Shown: positions 13,089 through 28,104 of the stretch, in pieces | Layout: every line of letters starts with the position of its first letter | Position numbering within the stretch: the stretch's first letter is position 1 | Source of the DNA: Hydractinia symbiolongicarpus | Taxonomy: Eukaryota; Cnidaria; Hydrozoa; Anthoathecata; Hydractiniidae | DNA: 64,000 nt | NCBI RefSeq assembly: GCF_029227915.1 | Contig: NC_079881.1 | Span: 18,389,501 to 18,453,500 of the forward strand | Reading direction: 5' to 3' | Translations under genes and position numbers: made by a program | Notes under the pieces: generated by a model | The model's input: only the letters and a program-made list of their open reading frames with translations | Databases searched by the model: none | Told to the model about the DNA's origin: nothing

Positions 13089-13281
13089 ATTACTACACTG
13101 TACTGTACATTATTTATCATTTCATTTAAATTGTGATTTTTTTGTCTTTACCAATAAAATAGTTTTGTAATTCCTGTTCACAAAATAAATAATTACTTAC
13201 TTACTTCAATATAGGCGGTTATATCCCTACCATGTTGTCAGAGAAGGTAGAAGGACAATATGGCTAGGAGATATATTTCTG

Positions 13282-13402
13282 CCCATGTTGTCCAAAAAGA
13301 TTTATAGGAGGATGTGACTTACTTTGTAAATTTAATTCACAGGTCTTATTGAGGGATGGGTTCAGACAATATGGGTTGTTGCTGTTTTTTTGGACAACAT
13401 GG
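13282..13402. mobile_element. Small inverted-repeat element (MITE-like)
   Basis: The left end ccatgttgtccaaaaa (from 13283) is matched in reverse by ttttttggacaacatgg ending at 13402. The unit is about 120 bases with roughly 16-base terminal inverted repeats and no coding capacity. A related half-match lies just before it (13230-13262). Confidence 0.6.
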
Positions 13403-15220
13403 ATCAGCACAGCACCTTTTTCTTTTACATTTACGCAGTAAGCTGTTTTAGCTTTGACATCTGTGTGGCAGGAATAGAGATACTGGAGCTTGCTGAAGAG
13501 AACACATTTTTAACTCTATATATATGGTTTGTCCAAAATGTTAAATATAACACCATCGCAGACATAGTCATTTGCAACGGCAATCCCTCTGCAATAATTT
13601 GCCGATGCAAGAGAGTGAAGCTTCGGCAATTTTGAAAGTTTTAATTTTTTAGTTAGTCTTACTTACACTTTAAATATCAGTCTTTTTCAGGAGAAGCGTG
13701 TGATTGCACGCACGCCTGAAATATAGAGTTTTCAAAATCAATCTATAAAATCCATTTTGTAGCGTGCGATGGCAGCCCTCAGAATAACTTTTGGAGACTC
13801 GTCAAACAAAATTTCTACCACATTTCGTCGGACAAAACGTCTGATAGATTTCCGTCTTGGTCGAAAACTTTTAGTCTCAGAATTATTAAATAGTCCTGGT
13901 CCTTTTAATCCACAAGCAAGCCTATTTATAGCCAACCTGACCATCCTAGCTAATTCACTTCAATAATTTTACAAAACAATTGGAAACCATAGCAGGTCCG
14001 AATTTAATGGATTTTCTTTAGGCCGCAAGTGTTATTCAAACAATTTTAAAAACAAAAACCTGTATAAATTTTGTTAAAATATAGAAGATTTTTTGTAATT
14101 TGAAAACGAAACATATTTTTGCCAATTTGCTAGTGATGACCTGAAAAATAAACAATAAATTTATAAAAGTGACACTATAGTCATGCATACTATTTTGGAA
14201 ATGTAGAAAAGGAAGTTAAGATTGAGAGAGTTTGGGGTTCACAATTCAAAACGTCCCCCACTTTTCTACCGCAAAATGAATGCGCAACAAAGATTAGCCT
14301 TGGCAGTTTTTTGCATTCATGAAATGAAACCACGCTAGCAATTGCGACGGCAATTGTCAATTGCCGACGCTAATTTTGAGGGCTGAATTAGTGAATCTTC
14401 TTAGTCCAAATTCTAAAAAACCAATCAAGGAATTTAAAAAAAAATATTTAAATTCCTAGACAACCCTTTAAGTGTTTTTATATGAAATTAACTTTATTTT
14501 TCGCAGAAGGTAACCTTTAATACTGGGGCCCAAATGTAAACAAAGACATGTCTTCTTGTATGCTTCCTTATCAAGAACAGAGGGCTCAAAGTCCAACTTG
14601 CACCACTTGCTGGAAAATTAAATATGGCTGTGCTAACTCAAAATTTGCTTGTGTCAAAAGATTGACTAAAAATTAAATAGCTTCACTAGTTTTTACACCC
14701 CCTTTCCTGTCTCCCAGGGCTGCCAGAACTAAAAGAGCTTACTACTGAAAATGTAAACAAAGAAATTTATCTATAGGATGAGCTTAAAAAAAACTATTTT
14801 ATATTGCTGGGTTGGAGCTAGTTTCCACAAATATTTCTTGCCTTGGCTAGTCAATACTATGATAAAAAAAAGTGCAAATGATTTCCTACCTTTTAATAAC
14901 ACCTCACTATATATGGTGGTTTTCAATTCAGTTTTTGAGGGGTAAGCAGGTTTAGTTTAGCCAAAGTAAGCGCAATAACCAAGGTCACGGCTTGCGTGTG
15001 TCACATGAATATGAACCTGACCGCTCAGTTTCACCATATTTATTGATAGTGCGCAAAAGTTTGTGATCTGTTTTTTTCCGAGAAATTTGTCGGAAGTTAA
15101 GGTACACTTTACACCTCGTCGGAGTCGGAAAAAAGAAAATCCTTCTAGTTTGCACACGATCAACTTAGTGCAGCCCTAAGTTACTTAATCTCGCCCATAT
15201 AGCTCTTTTATACTTTCTGG
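13403..15220. other. Gene-poor stretch with no recognised gene
   Basis: Short frames at 13390-13635 and on both strands over 13738-13966 are not recognised and lack splice or domain support. A small palindrome-rich patch (gcgacggcaattgtcaattgccg) lies near 14342. Nothing else is supported. Confidence 0.4.
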
Positions 15221-15322
15221 TGTCTGGCTAGTAATTAATTAATTAGGCGAGTGAAATTTTGTCAATATATATTAAATACAATAAATAATACAAGTAGCAT
15301 AAATGTATAAAATACAATAAAG

Positions 15323-15566
15323 AATCGTGAAATATTAAAATATAGCTATTCAAAACATACTTAAAAAGAAAAAAAAGAAAAATATAACACTTGAAAACTT
15401 CAAGAAGACAAAGTTAAAAACAAAAACAAACAAACAACAAATATAGAATCGTGAAATATTAAAATATTATAGCTATTTAAAACATACTTAGAAAGAAAAA
15501 AAGAAAAATATAACTCTTGAAAACTTCAAGAAGACAAAGTTAAAAACAAAAACAAACAAACAACAA
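15323..15566. repeat. Two-copy tandem duplication, ~122-base unit
   Basis: The block starting gaatcgtgaaatattaaaat at 15323 is repeated at about 15446 with few changes. Both copies include the same cttcaagaagacaaagtt and aaaacaaacaaacaacaa segments. The words attaggcgagtgaaat before (15239) and after (15632) suggest a larger dispersed element. Confidence 0.8.
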
Positions 15567-16614
15567 GGAAAACAGAATCAAATCATAAAGAAGTTAAAAA
15601 CAAAAAATCGAACAAGCCAAGACGATGAGAATTAGGCGAGTGAAATCATTCGCCTACAACATCAAAGAACAATAAAAGTCCTCGAACAAAAAAGGTCAGA
15701 ATTCTCACTGCGGAAAATTCGATTGGAGCTAAGCATATTTTTTGTACGCCTTGTTTTCCCGATTTCCAGGTGATAAGAAAGTTCACAATGGGTCTCACAA
15801 TTAAATTGCTGGGAGGTAAAAATATAAAAGCTTGATGAGAACTTATCAAGCAGTTGTTAAATTCGAAGAAGCTTACTGCTGAGAAAATGGAAAGGAAGAA
15901 ATCCGTCTGTAAAAGTAAATGGGTCAAAAAATTATAGTCTTGTGGATGGAACATGTTTACCCAGGGTCATCTTTCAGTAAAATATTCACAACTTTGAAAC
16001 AAAGCACAAGTTTGTAAGGTTAAGGTTTGATTGTTGTTTGCATGGTATTTTTATTATCTCGTGTCAGATGATCAATATCTATGCATCCTATTTTTATAAG
16101 AATAATAAAGTCTACCCAGTCTGGCTAATTATTCTTATTTCTTTTTTGTTCTAAACAAATCTCTCTGTCCATTTATCTGCCTGTTTTTGGGCAAAAATCC
16201 TAGCTAAAATTAGCGACAGTCGAAGTTTCCAACCTTGCCCCCAGGTCTTTTTGTCCCTTACCAACGCTGCGTTTTTTGACACATCTGACGAAAAATTCTC
16301 GCCGTCCGATACTTAAAAAGAGACTACTGGTCCTAAGATTGACGTTGCCGAATTCTCGTGAAATTTCCTACGGCCTAAAGTTAATCTCATCACCAGAGCT
16401 ATTTTTCGGTTTCAGATTTCACAGAGGAAGAAAGCGAAAAATAAGTCTATGGGGCGAGATTGGGTCTAAAGCTTAAGTCCATTAGTTAGATGAATGTTGG
16501 ACAAATGTTTAAATCCTTTGTACGTACCATCCACAATTTTTCCATGTTAAATGTGTCGGATTGGTTTCACTAGGCATAGAAAAGGCGTGTTTATATTTTT
16601 ACTAGTATATCGCT

Positions 16615-16703
16615 ACTTCATTCCCAGGGGATTTTGCCTTTTTAGTTGCCAAGTAAGCGCTAGTGGCTTTGCCATGAAAACAAACCCTGGAGACGAGGAT
16701 GTG
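16615..16703. mobile_element. MITE of the CCCTGG(G)GACGAGG terminal-repeat family, copy 1
   Basis: The left end acttcattcccaggg and right end ccctggagacgagg are inverted repeats about 90 bases apart. Flanks tatatcgc (16607-16614) and tatatcgg (16704-16711) agree at seven of eight bases, consistent with an 8-base target-site duplication. The same ends occur at 40759-40859 and 27018-27097. A further left-like end is at 16231. Confidence 0.6.
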
Positions 16704-16827
16704 ATATATCGGGCACCATTCAGCTGTGTTAGGTTAAAATTAAAGCGCTAAAAACAATAGTTTTTGCTTCATCTAAGAGAGACGTAATCCGCAAGTCTTT
16801 TCAGTTTTACATTGGGACAAAATTTGA

Positions 16828-17097
16828 ATTTATTTAAAAAGACTTCAAGTATATCGTTGTCACAATGCTGATAAAAACAAGATTTCAATTTATGGTAAAC
16901 CAACGGCAGTGATTCTGTCGCAGGAAGGCACTGGGCATGGTTACAACTTTCTGACGACTTTTATGCTCTCCGAGCGATTGCAAGAACATTTAAGGTCGTT
17001 GGTAAAAGACAAGCTTGATTTGCAGACGATGTTTCAGGTGGCCGAACTAGAGATAAACTTCTCCACTGATGTAACATTGTATTCGTTAAAGTAATAA
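16828..17097 (+). CDS. Unrecognised open frame, possibly transposon-derived
   Basis: A frame without a clear Met start reads YRCHNADKNKISIYGKPTAV, then VILSQEGTGHGYNFL and a charged helical tail, ending at a stop at 17092-17094. I do not recognise the family. The composition is more protein-like than neighbouring frames. A 38-codon frame follows at 17170-17292 with CPGC and CYWC pairs, but its WGRG portion lies on the dispersed ccctggggacgagg repeat word. This could be a degraded transposon gene or an exon; confidence is low. Confidence 0.25.
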
Positions 17098-17299
17098 CGG
17101 CTATATAATAAATAGAAATATTTGGATTTTTTGAGTGAGAAAACTCTAAAATCCCTTATTTCATTTAAAATGGAAACAGCATCTAACAACCTCAATACCA
17201 AGGTATCTTGTCCCGGATGTCAGAAAGATACAAGACGTCCCTGGGGACGAGGTAGAGCATCTAGATACTGCTATTGGTGCGTAATGCCATGATAAAAAT

Positions 17300-18692
17300 G
17301 AAAATTGTCTTTAGTTGCGATCACCATTGTTCTGCCTTGAACATAGATAAATAAGGTTTAAATAAAAAAGCAAATCCCGATGGCAATTTTACCTTTGTGT
17401 TTGATGAAACCAGGCTGTTAGTGTTTTGCTACCTGTCAATTTTCAACCTGTGTTTTTATATGTCATTTTGATATGTCTTTATATTTATTTATATTTTATA
17501 CATATTGCTATATATTCTTAAATAGGGTAATTTCTTATCATGGGCTGAGAAAATAGTCATATAAAAGTGTTTGCATTACCATCGAATGTATATCATTACC
17601 AATGAAACGGTCTTCAAAGTGAGGGGTCACAAAATGAATTTTAGACCCTAGAAAATGACCTTTAAACCTTTTATTGTTATATTTTAGGTGTTTTTTTAAT
17701 TTAAATTACAGAAATAGCATTTTTTTTAAAAAAAAATAACGATTTTTTGAATGTCAGCTACTTAATAGTAAGTTGTAGTGAAAAGTTGTTGTGAAGAGTT
17801 GTAGTGAAGAGAAATTATTAGCAAACTGAGCCAACCTAGTTTGGCAGGCTTTTTTTTTCTCATGTGATATGTACTTAAGCAAAAAATAATTTCAATTTTG
17901 ATAATATCAATAATTTTTTTTTACGCGTTAACAGCAGAAAAAATAACTAAAATAACCACCTTCCAAATGAAAAACATCAGAAGCGAAAAGGTGTCCTGGT
18001 GACAAATTGCAAATTTGTAAACCAGCAAACATGAATAACCAACTTCGTTTCCAGTTTATTTCAGGCACAGCACAACAACAAAAAAAAGAGGGTTGGTGAG
18101 GACGTTGCATGTAAATTTGTAATAAGTAAAACAAGAGCAAAACAAGAAATAACGAACACTGAAGTATTACAAAACAACTTCTATAAATATGCAATATTTT
18201 ACATCAGAATTAACTAGTCAATTAAGAAGTAATTCTTTCCATTGGTTCCCAAGATTTCTTAGGTTTTTCATGAAAAAAGAAACGGTTCTACGCGTTTTTT
18301 TAGTTAGCAACTTTGAAAAGAGAAATTAAGCATCAAATAAGTGTCACGTGTGAAAACATAAAAATCTTTTGTAAGAGTGATTTAGGATATTGATATAAAA
18401 AGCTCCCAAATACCTACGAAGATAGCTTCCACCAAACCTTTATGGCCCTTCAGGCCACTGTAATTATAGTAGTCAGGTATATAAAGCAAAACTATATGTA
18501 CGAGGTCAAAAAATAATTGAAAGGGCTGAAAAATTAAAAGATAAAGTAAGTCAAGAAAATAAAAAATTATTTCAAAAATAAAATCGTAGTATTCTGTCGT
18601 GAAAAAAAGCGAAACAAAAAAATAGGTATTTAGGATATGCAGTGAGAAACTTTTTCTAACAGCATAGAGTCTCATGTTGAAATAATTCCATT
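17300..18692. other. Intergenic stretch downstream of the Rac alternative exon
   Basis: AT-rich with homopolymer runs. No gene or clear repeat was seen. Open frames at 17928-18194 and 18382-18741 are low-complexity or overlap the Rac exon. Confidence 0.35.
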
Positions 18693-19046
18693 TTACAATA
18701 CGGTGCAAGCTTTCTTCTTTTTCTGTACTTTGGGCGGACATAAAACTGCGCGAATAGCTTCATCAAAGACCTGTTTTAAACCTTTTTGACTCAAAGCGGA
18801 ACATTCCAAATATTTGACAGCGTGTATTTCTTTCTGCATCTGTAATCCTTGAGCTATTGTGATCGGAGCTAGTTTTTTTTCTTTCAGTTTATCGACTGTC
18901 TCTTTATCATCCCGAAGATCTAGTTTTGTTCCAACTAATAAAATCGGGGTATTCGGACAATGATGGCTCACTTCAGGGTACCATTTTGCTCGGACGTTTT
19001 CGTATGATGCCGGACTTGTCAATGAAAAGCACATTAAGAACACGTC
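18693..19046 (-). CDS. Second Rac terminal exon: alternative last exon or exon duplicate
   Basis: An intact 118-codon last exon of a Rac GTPase, preceded by acceptor tattttgtag and starting in phase 0 at GAC, exactly like the terminal exon at 21701-21348. It contains TKLD (G4) and ECSAL (G5), the insert helix, a polybasic KKKK and a CTVL CAAX box that predicts geranylgeranylation. No first-to-fourth Rac exons were found between 19047 and 21347. The simplest reading is a 3' alternative terminal exon of the Rac gene at 21348-25500, joined to the exon 4 donor at 21972. It differs from the proximal exon mainly around the insert helix and the hypervariable tail. An orphan duplicate is the alternative. 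Confidence 0.75.
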   Translation of the reverse strand, partial: DVFLMCFSLTSPASYENVRAKWYPEVSHHCPNTPILLVGTKLDLRDDKETVDKLKEKKLAPITIAQGLQMQKEIHAVKYLECSALSQKGLKQVFDEAIRAVLCPPKVQKKKKACTVL

Positions 19047-19049
19047 CTA

Positions 19050-21347
19050 CAAAATAAATAATTATAATATTGAAATGAAATATGTCAGGTGAGAGATTTT
19101 CTTCTGCACTCCATTACCAGACCTTTTCAATTTCTATAATGATAAAACACAGGAGTTGCGGAAAAGTTATTTTGTCAAGTAATAAGTACTGAAGCGCAGA
19201 GAATTTCCACAACAAAACAGTTTCTCGCCCGGCCGGGAATTGCTGTAAAGTGTGATAAAGGGCGGTGGGCGGTAATCCCCTTAGTGTTTTGACGTTTAAT
19301 CATATGATTAATGATATGAACATATATTTGTGGCAAAACACAAAAGACGATACCGTCATCATAATAACAGAGGTCACTCACGTGGACGCATCGAAATTCC
19401 AACTGAAATGGAAAAAAGCCCGCTAAAAACAAGTTGCGTATGAATCTTTTTATTTTTATTAAAATTTTTATTAAAAAAATTAAAAAAAATCTTTATTGGT
19501 TTCTGATATATAAGTCTTGACGTTTAGCTAATTATGCCGAGTTATGATAATTTCGATTAGATGCTTAGAAACAATTGCTAGTATGAATGATATAATAAAT
19601 ATGTTCAGAATATCAACATGGATAGGTGAGAACATATTTACATCACCACATACCTTGATGAACTATTAAAACCGCACTTTATTTTGTCTAATACACGATG
19701 TCATGCATTAAGTCAAATAACTTGAGAGTCGATCAATATTTTTAAGAAAATATAAATTCTGGAAAACTTTTCAAACCCTTTGATATGAAGCCAACTTGTT
19801 TTTTTTTCGCAGGAGGTAAGCTGTAAATCCTAACGCTGAGAGTTCATAAGCATCTTAAAACGAAAGGGTGAAAGGGTAGGGTCGCAATTTTAATAAGCAG
19901 TACCTGATTGGCGAAAAATGAAGTGACGAATTTCTGGCAAGTGATTTTTACCGACAAAATTTTTTTCTGCGAAATTAATGAGCGACGAACATCTTTATTT
20001 TGTAAACTTTATCCCCAAAAACTTTATTTGTCAGTTTCGAAAATTGTTATTTTTTTTGCACAAAATACATCAAAAGAAAGACTTTTAATCATTCGATATC
20101 ACCAGGGTAATTATGACGATGTTAATTAGTCATCAGATAACATCGAAGTGGTCAACAACATAAAGAGAAGAATCCAGCATGTTGATGACGAGCCAACTCA
20201 AGTATAAATGCGAGTTGTATTGCATTTGATGACGAATATGAAGAGAATGAAACAAAAGATAATTAAGAAATATTTACTCTAAACTAGTTTCGTGGGTAAA
20301 AATAACAATTTTTTTTGCCGATTGACGAAAATTTTTACCGACGATATTAATGAACGACAGGTAACTTTTTTTTTAAACTTGTCCGACTGCAATGTGAATT
20401 TATCTATACCTTCAATGACATCAGAAAGTGAAATGGAAAAAGCAAAAACCTTGGCAAAAACAATTGTAAAATAAGTACTGCATATGAATGTAGTAACATC
20501 CTCTGGACATGAAGTGGATAAGAAAAGTACAAACTTAACGTATTGTCTGAAAGTAAACTGCACTAGCATGAATAATTAATGTTTTCGGACTGGGATGTCT
20601 TTGCCTGCTCCATACTATATCTTCGCTTTTCTTTTACCTCGCATTGTACGCAATAAAAAAAATTGAGTTTGACTCCCACGTTTTGACCGAACCTTAAAAT
20701 TTCCCGACTTTCCCAAGTTTTTTCAGTTCGGTGTACAACCAAAAGCTGCAATTTTTAGGCCAATTTCAACGCGTTTTTCCATTTTAGATAACATTACATC
20801 CTAAAGGTTTCCAGTGCTGATACTAAAAATATCAAAATAATAATCAAATAAAAATAGATGAACGCAAGTTAAAATTTTAATAAAAAAGTAAATGAAAAAA
20901 TTACTTTTTTTCTATAAAAATTATGCAACATTTACACGGCTGCACAGTTATAATTTGTATATTCACATGACTTGGTTGCAAAAACCAAACAAAAACCACA
21001 TAATTATCTAGGTGTAACAAAGGTTATTTCGTATAAACTAGAAATGACTTAAGATGAAAAGACTTTTGCTATCATCAAGAACAAGCTCCCAAACCAGAAT
21101 CTAAGTTATTTAGACTTTGAAAATCGTAAGGATTGAAAACCAACTTGAAGTAAAGTGACATTTTCAGATCAATAGAACATAACAGAATTATTTAATCATA
21201 ACATCACGTGAAAATATATATATCATCCATTGTCTGATATGTCCATTGTTGATTAAATTCGCAGACAGGGACGAATTTTATTTAAAGAATTGAAATCTTT
21301 CAATATTGAGTATTCTTTTTGTAACACTTGGTCGGACCATTCACAAT
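19050..21347. other. Spacer between the two Rac terminal exons
   Basis: No exon was recognised. An AATAAA signal on the minus strand at 21282-21277 lies about 66 bases past the proximal stop codon and would end the proximal transcript. Two copies of a dispersed repeat with 'accgacnaaattttt' and 'ttaatgancgac' lie near 19912-20000 and 20317-20370. Confidence 0.45.
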
Positions 21348-25500
<4,153 letters not shown>

Positions 25501-26956
25501 AATCGCTTTAAAACTTTTCTTTTACTATATTAAAATATCTGAATTTAATACGACACGATTCAAGTTATATCCAAAGTATTTTAATTAATTTTGTTTTCTT
25601 TTCAGGGCCGAGTGTTTTATACACTTTTGCCAACCCTTTCTACCGATTGTGCAGAATTTTTAATGAAATAGTAGAGTTGGACTTGATACTCCACCCTGTT
25701 ATATAGATGTCCCCCGCAAAGAGCCAAATTCGAGTACTATGCTATGCATATAAAATCAGGACCATTTACTTTTATTTAAACAAAGTTAATTGACAGAAAG
25801 CAAATTGAAATATTGTAAAAATGATAACCAAAACATTGTATTTTGAATTAAAAAATGTCTATACAAAGTTAGTTTGCATATTTTGACTAAAAGAGTACTT
25901 TTACATTCTCTCTTCTACATCGGTAAATTGTACCTATTCCGCTGACCAAATAAAGATGGTGAGATCAGCTTTTTTGTTCGCTTTAAACGGCCAGTATTGA
26001 CGGCCCTCGGATTTTAAGAAAAGTAGAAAAACCTCCGCAAAACATGCTTCAACTTGATTAACAAAATACCAAAATTAAGGTTAATCTAGGACTTACATAC
26101 AACTTCAGGGGAGTTTTATGGTAGAGGCCCTGTGAACGAGGTTGGATTAACATAATCTTTGTGTGTAATGTAAGTTCATAAGGCCGCATATACGGGTTTT
26201 TCCTTGTTGTAAACTGACTTTTATTTCAAAAAAAATACGTACCTGCCTAATAAATTTTTGTAGATGATGGTTAGAGACTTCTGTAAAGGATGTGTTTTCA
26301 CCCAGTCTAACAAGAAGTAAACAATTTAAAATTTCCTATAAAATGTGATCTATGGTAGCTACTCAAGCATTATTAGAGCTTTTTGGCATAGTCATAGCCC
26401 CTCAGTGGAAGGAGTATGTTAACGAGTGCCTAAAAAAGGTGTGAATCCAGAGGCTACAATGGCACAAGTTAAGTGGAATAAAAGAAGCATAAAGAGATAA
26501 TGGTGGATTATACCAACCACAAGTCTAAGAAAACGCGGAGTCAAAAATGCTCGTCAGTGACCCCTCCACTGAATGCAACCTAGTAAAAAACGACAGTGAA
26601 AAATAAAAAGGGAAAGTCTTCCTTCATTTAAGTAGCCTGTATTATCAATAACCTGGCTGTTAGTGGTCCTTGTCGAGGGAGAATAAGTGATTATTCTAAG
26701 AACATAAAAACCTAGTTAACATGCACCTTCTTGTTTGGGACAAATCAGTAGTAGCTAATAGGCAATATGTTGCGGTTGGGATTGACAAGGCGGAAAATGT
26801 TGAGACTTTAACACTTTCTTTCTTTCAGGGATACTACTTCCCTGGTAAATAGATTTAACAAAAGTTTATACGCGTAGGCACCTGAATGGACAATAGGGTA
26901 CTAAATAATGTCTGTAAATTATCCTTTTCAAAATGCTGACTAAGTAAATTGTAATA

Positions 26957-27010
26957 ATTAGATCAGCACTTTTGTTGTTTCGTCATAAACAATGACCAAA
27001 CTTTCACCGT
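26957..27010 (-). promoter_or_regulatory. Recurrent upstream box, copy upstream of Rac
   Basis: The plus strand reads attagatcagcacttttgtt, then cataaacaatgaccaaactt. This is the same box seen upstream of the divergent Rac genes, but here about 1.5 kb from the Rac start, so a role at this gene is doubtful. Confidence 0.35.
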
Positions 27011-27017
27011 CCTAACA

Positions 27018-27097
27018 ATTTACCCTCGTTCGCAGAGATTTTCGCCTTTTTGCAAGCAATAGCCACTCTGACATCAGTCAACAAATCCTGGGGACAA
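27018..27097. mobile_element. MITE of the CCCTGGGGACGAGG family, copy 2
   Basis: The left part ccctcgttcgcagagatttt, followed by cgcctttttg, matches the left end of copy 1. The right end is atcctggggacaaggatg. Length is about 80 bases. No convincing target-site duplication was seen. Confidence 0.45.
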
Positions 27098-27262
27098 GGA
27101 TGTCGAGTTAACTCTTTTTGGACTATAATAAAAAATTCCATTGTCAATTTTAAGCATTTACGTCCCCAAAGCTCATTGATAAACAAGAGCTCCAAGGCAA
27201 GAATAACTTTTAGGTTCTATATTATACATTTATAAATTTATGTGGTTTTCAGGTTTCCCCTA

Positions 27263-27320
27263 AAGACCAGGATATATGAAAGCCAACTTTATAAAGTTGG
27301 CTTTCATATATCCTGGTCTT
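27263..27320. repeat. Perfect 58-base palindrome
   Basis: The left arm begins aagaccaggatatatgaaag and the right arm is its exact reverse complement, ending in atatcctggtctt. The axis lies between 27291 and 27292 with no spacer. Confidence 0.9.
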
Positions 27321-27326
27321 ATCTAT

Positions 27327-27379
27327 CTTTTTGTTAAACAGGGAAGTATATATATATATACTCCCCTGTTCAACAAAAA
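27327..27379. repeat. Inverted repeat around a TA run
   Basis: Arms tttttgttaaacagggaagt and actcccctgttcaacaaaaa flank a (TA) tract, with a few mismatches. It sits directly beside the 58-base palindrome. Confidence 0.75.
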
Positions 27380-28104
27380 TTTCAAACGTCACTCTATAAA
27401 AAGTACGTATTCCGCTATATAGAGATCGAACACAGATAATGGTGATGTGAAATTTACTATTATTATTTGACTGTACTATACTAACAACAACCGAATAAAC
27501 CGAATAAAACTGCTGCTGGTGACATGTAAATTTTTAAAATAATCATGTTTAGCTTTCTTTTCGGTCTTATGATAAACGTTAGCCAAACATTTACCGACCC
27601 TTATTTAACTAGGTTAACTAACTAACAACAGTATTACCGTTGTATATCTAACAACTATACTCGGTCTAAAAAACGTCGGACTCATTGGTTGATTATTTTC
27701 TCAGGGAGAATAACTTTTTTTGGCAGGAAATAAATTAATTTTGTATTCTTGAGGAGATATTACAGATCAAGAACTTTGCTATTAGACTCACAAAGAGATC
27801 TTCAGCACATCTAGATTTATTTGCTCATTAAATATAAAAAATTTTTTATAACTTTTTTCCACAAAGTATATTTCCGTTTAGAAATGGCTTAAAACAAACT
27901 GACAATTAAGTTTACCAAGATCATCATCGGAGCAAACAATATCTCTTGAACAATGATTTTTCCTTCTATAATACCTTTCTTTTCATAACTTGGACGGACA
28001 GGAATTATTCTCTGAAAATGAACACAATGATTCTCATAATACGCCTTGTTGTTTCATTGTCAAGAAAATGATCCATGATCCATTTAAAGGAAAATTGTCT
28101 CAAA

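Larger units (their letters stand above)
25501..28100. other. Rac promoter side and intergenic stretch
   Basis: No gene was recognised. The stretch contains a recurrent box at 26957-27010, a MITE at 27018-27097, a perfect 58-base palindrome at 27263-27320 and a second inverted repeat at 27327-27379. Confidence 0.5.

Noticed and set aside
13738-13966. Overlapping frames on both strands with basic composition
   Set aside because: Mutually antisense, unrecognised and without splice context; cannot decide that either is real.
18382-18741. 119-codon minus-strand frame
   Set aside because: Low-complexity aromatic-rich translation overlapping the Rac terminal exon end in another frame.
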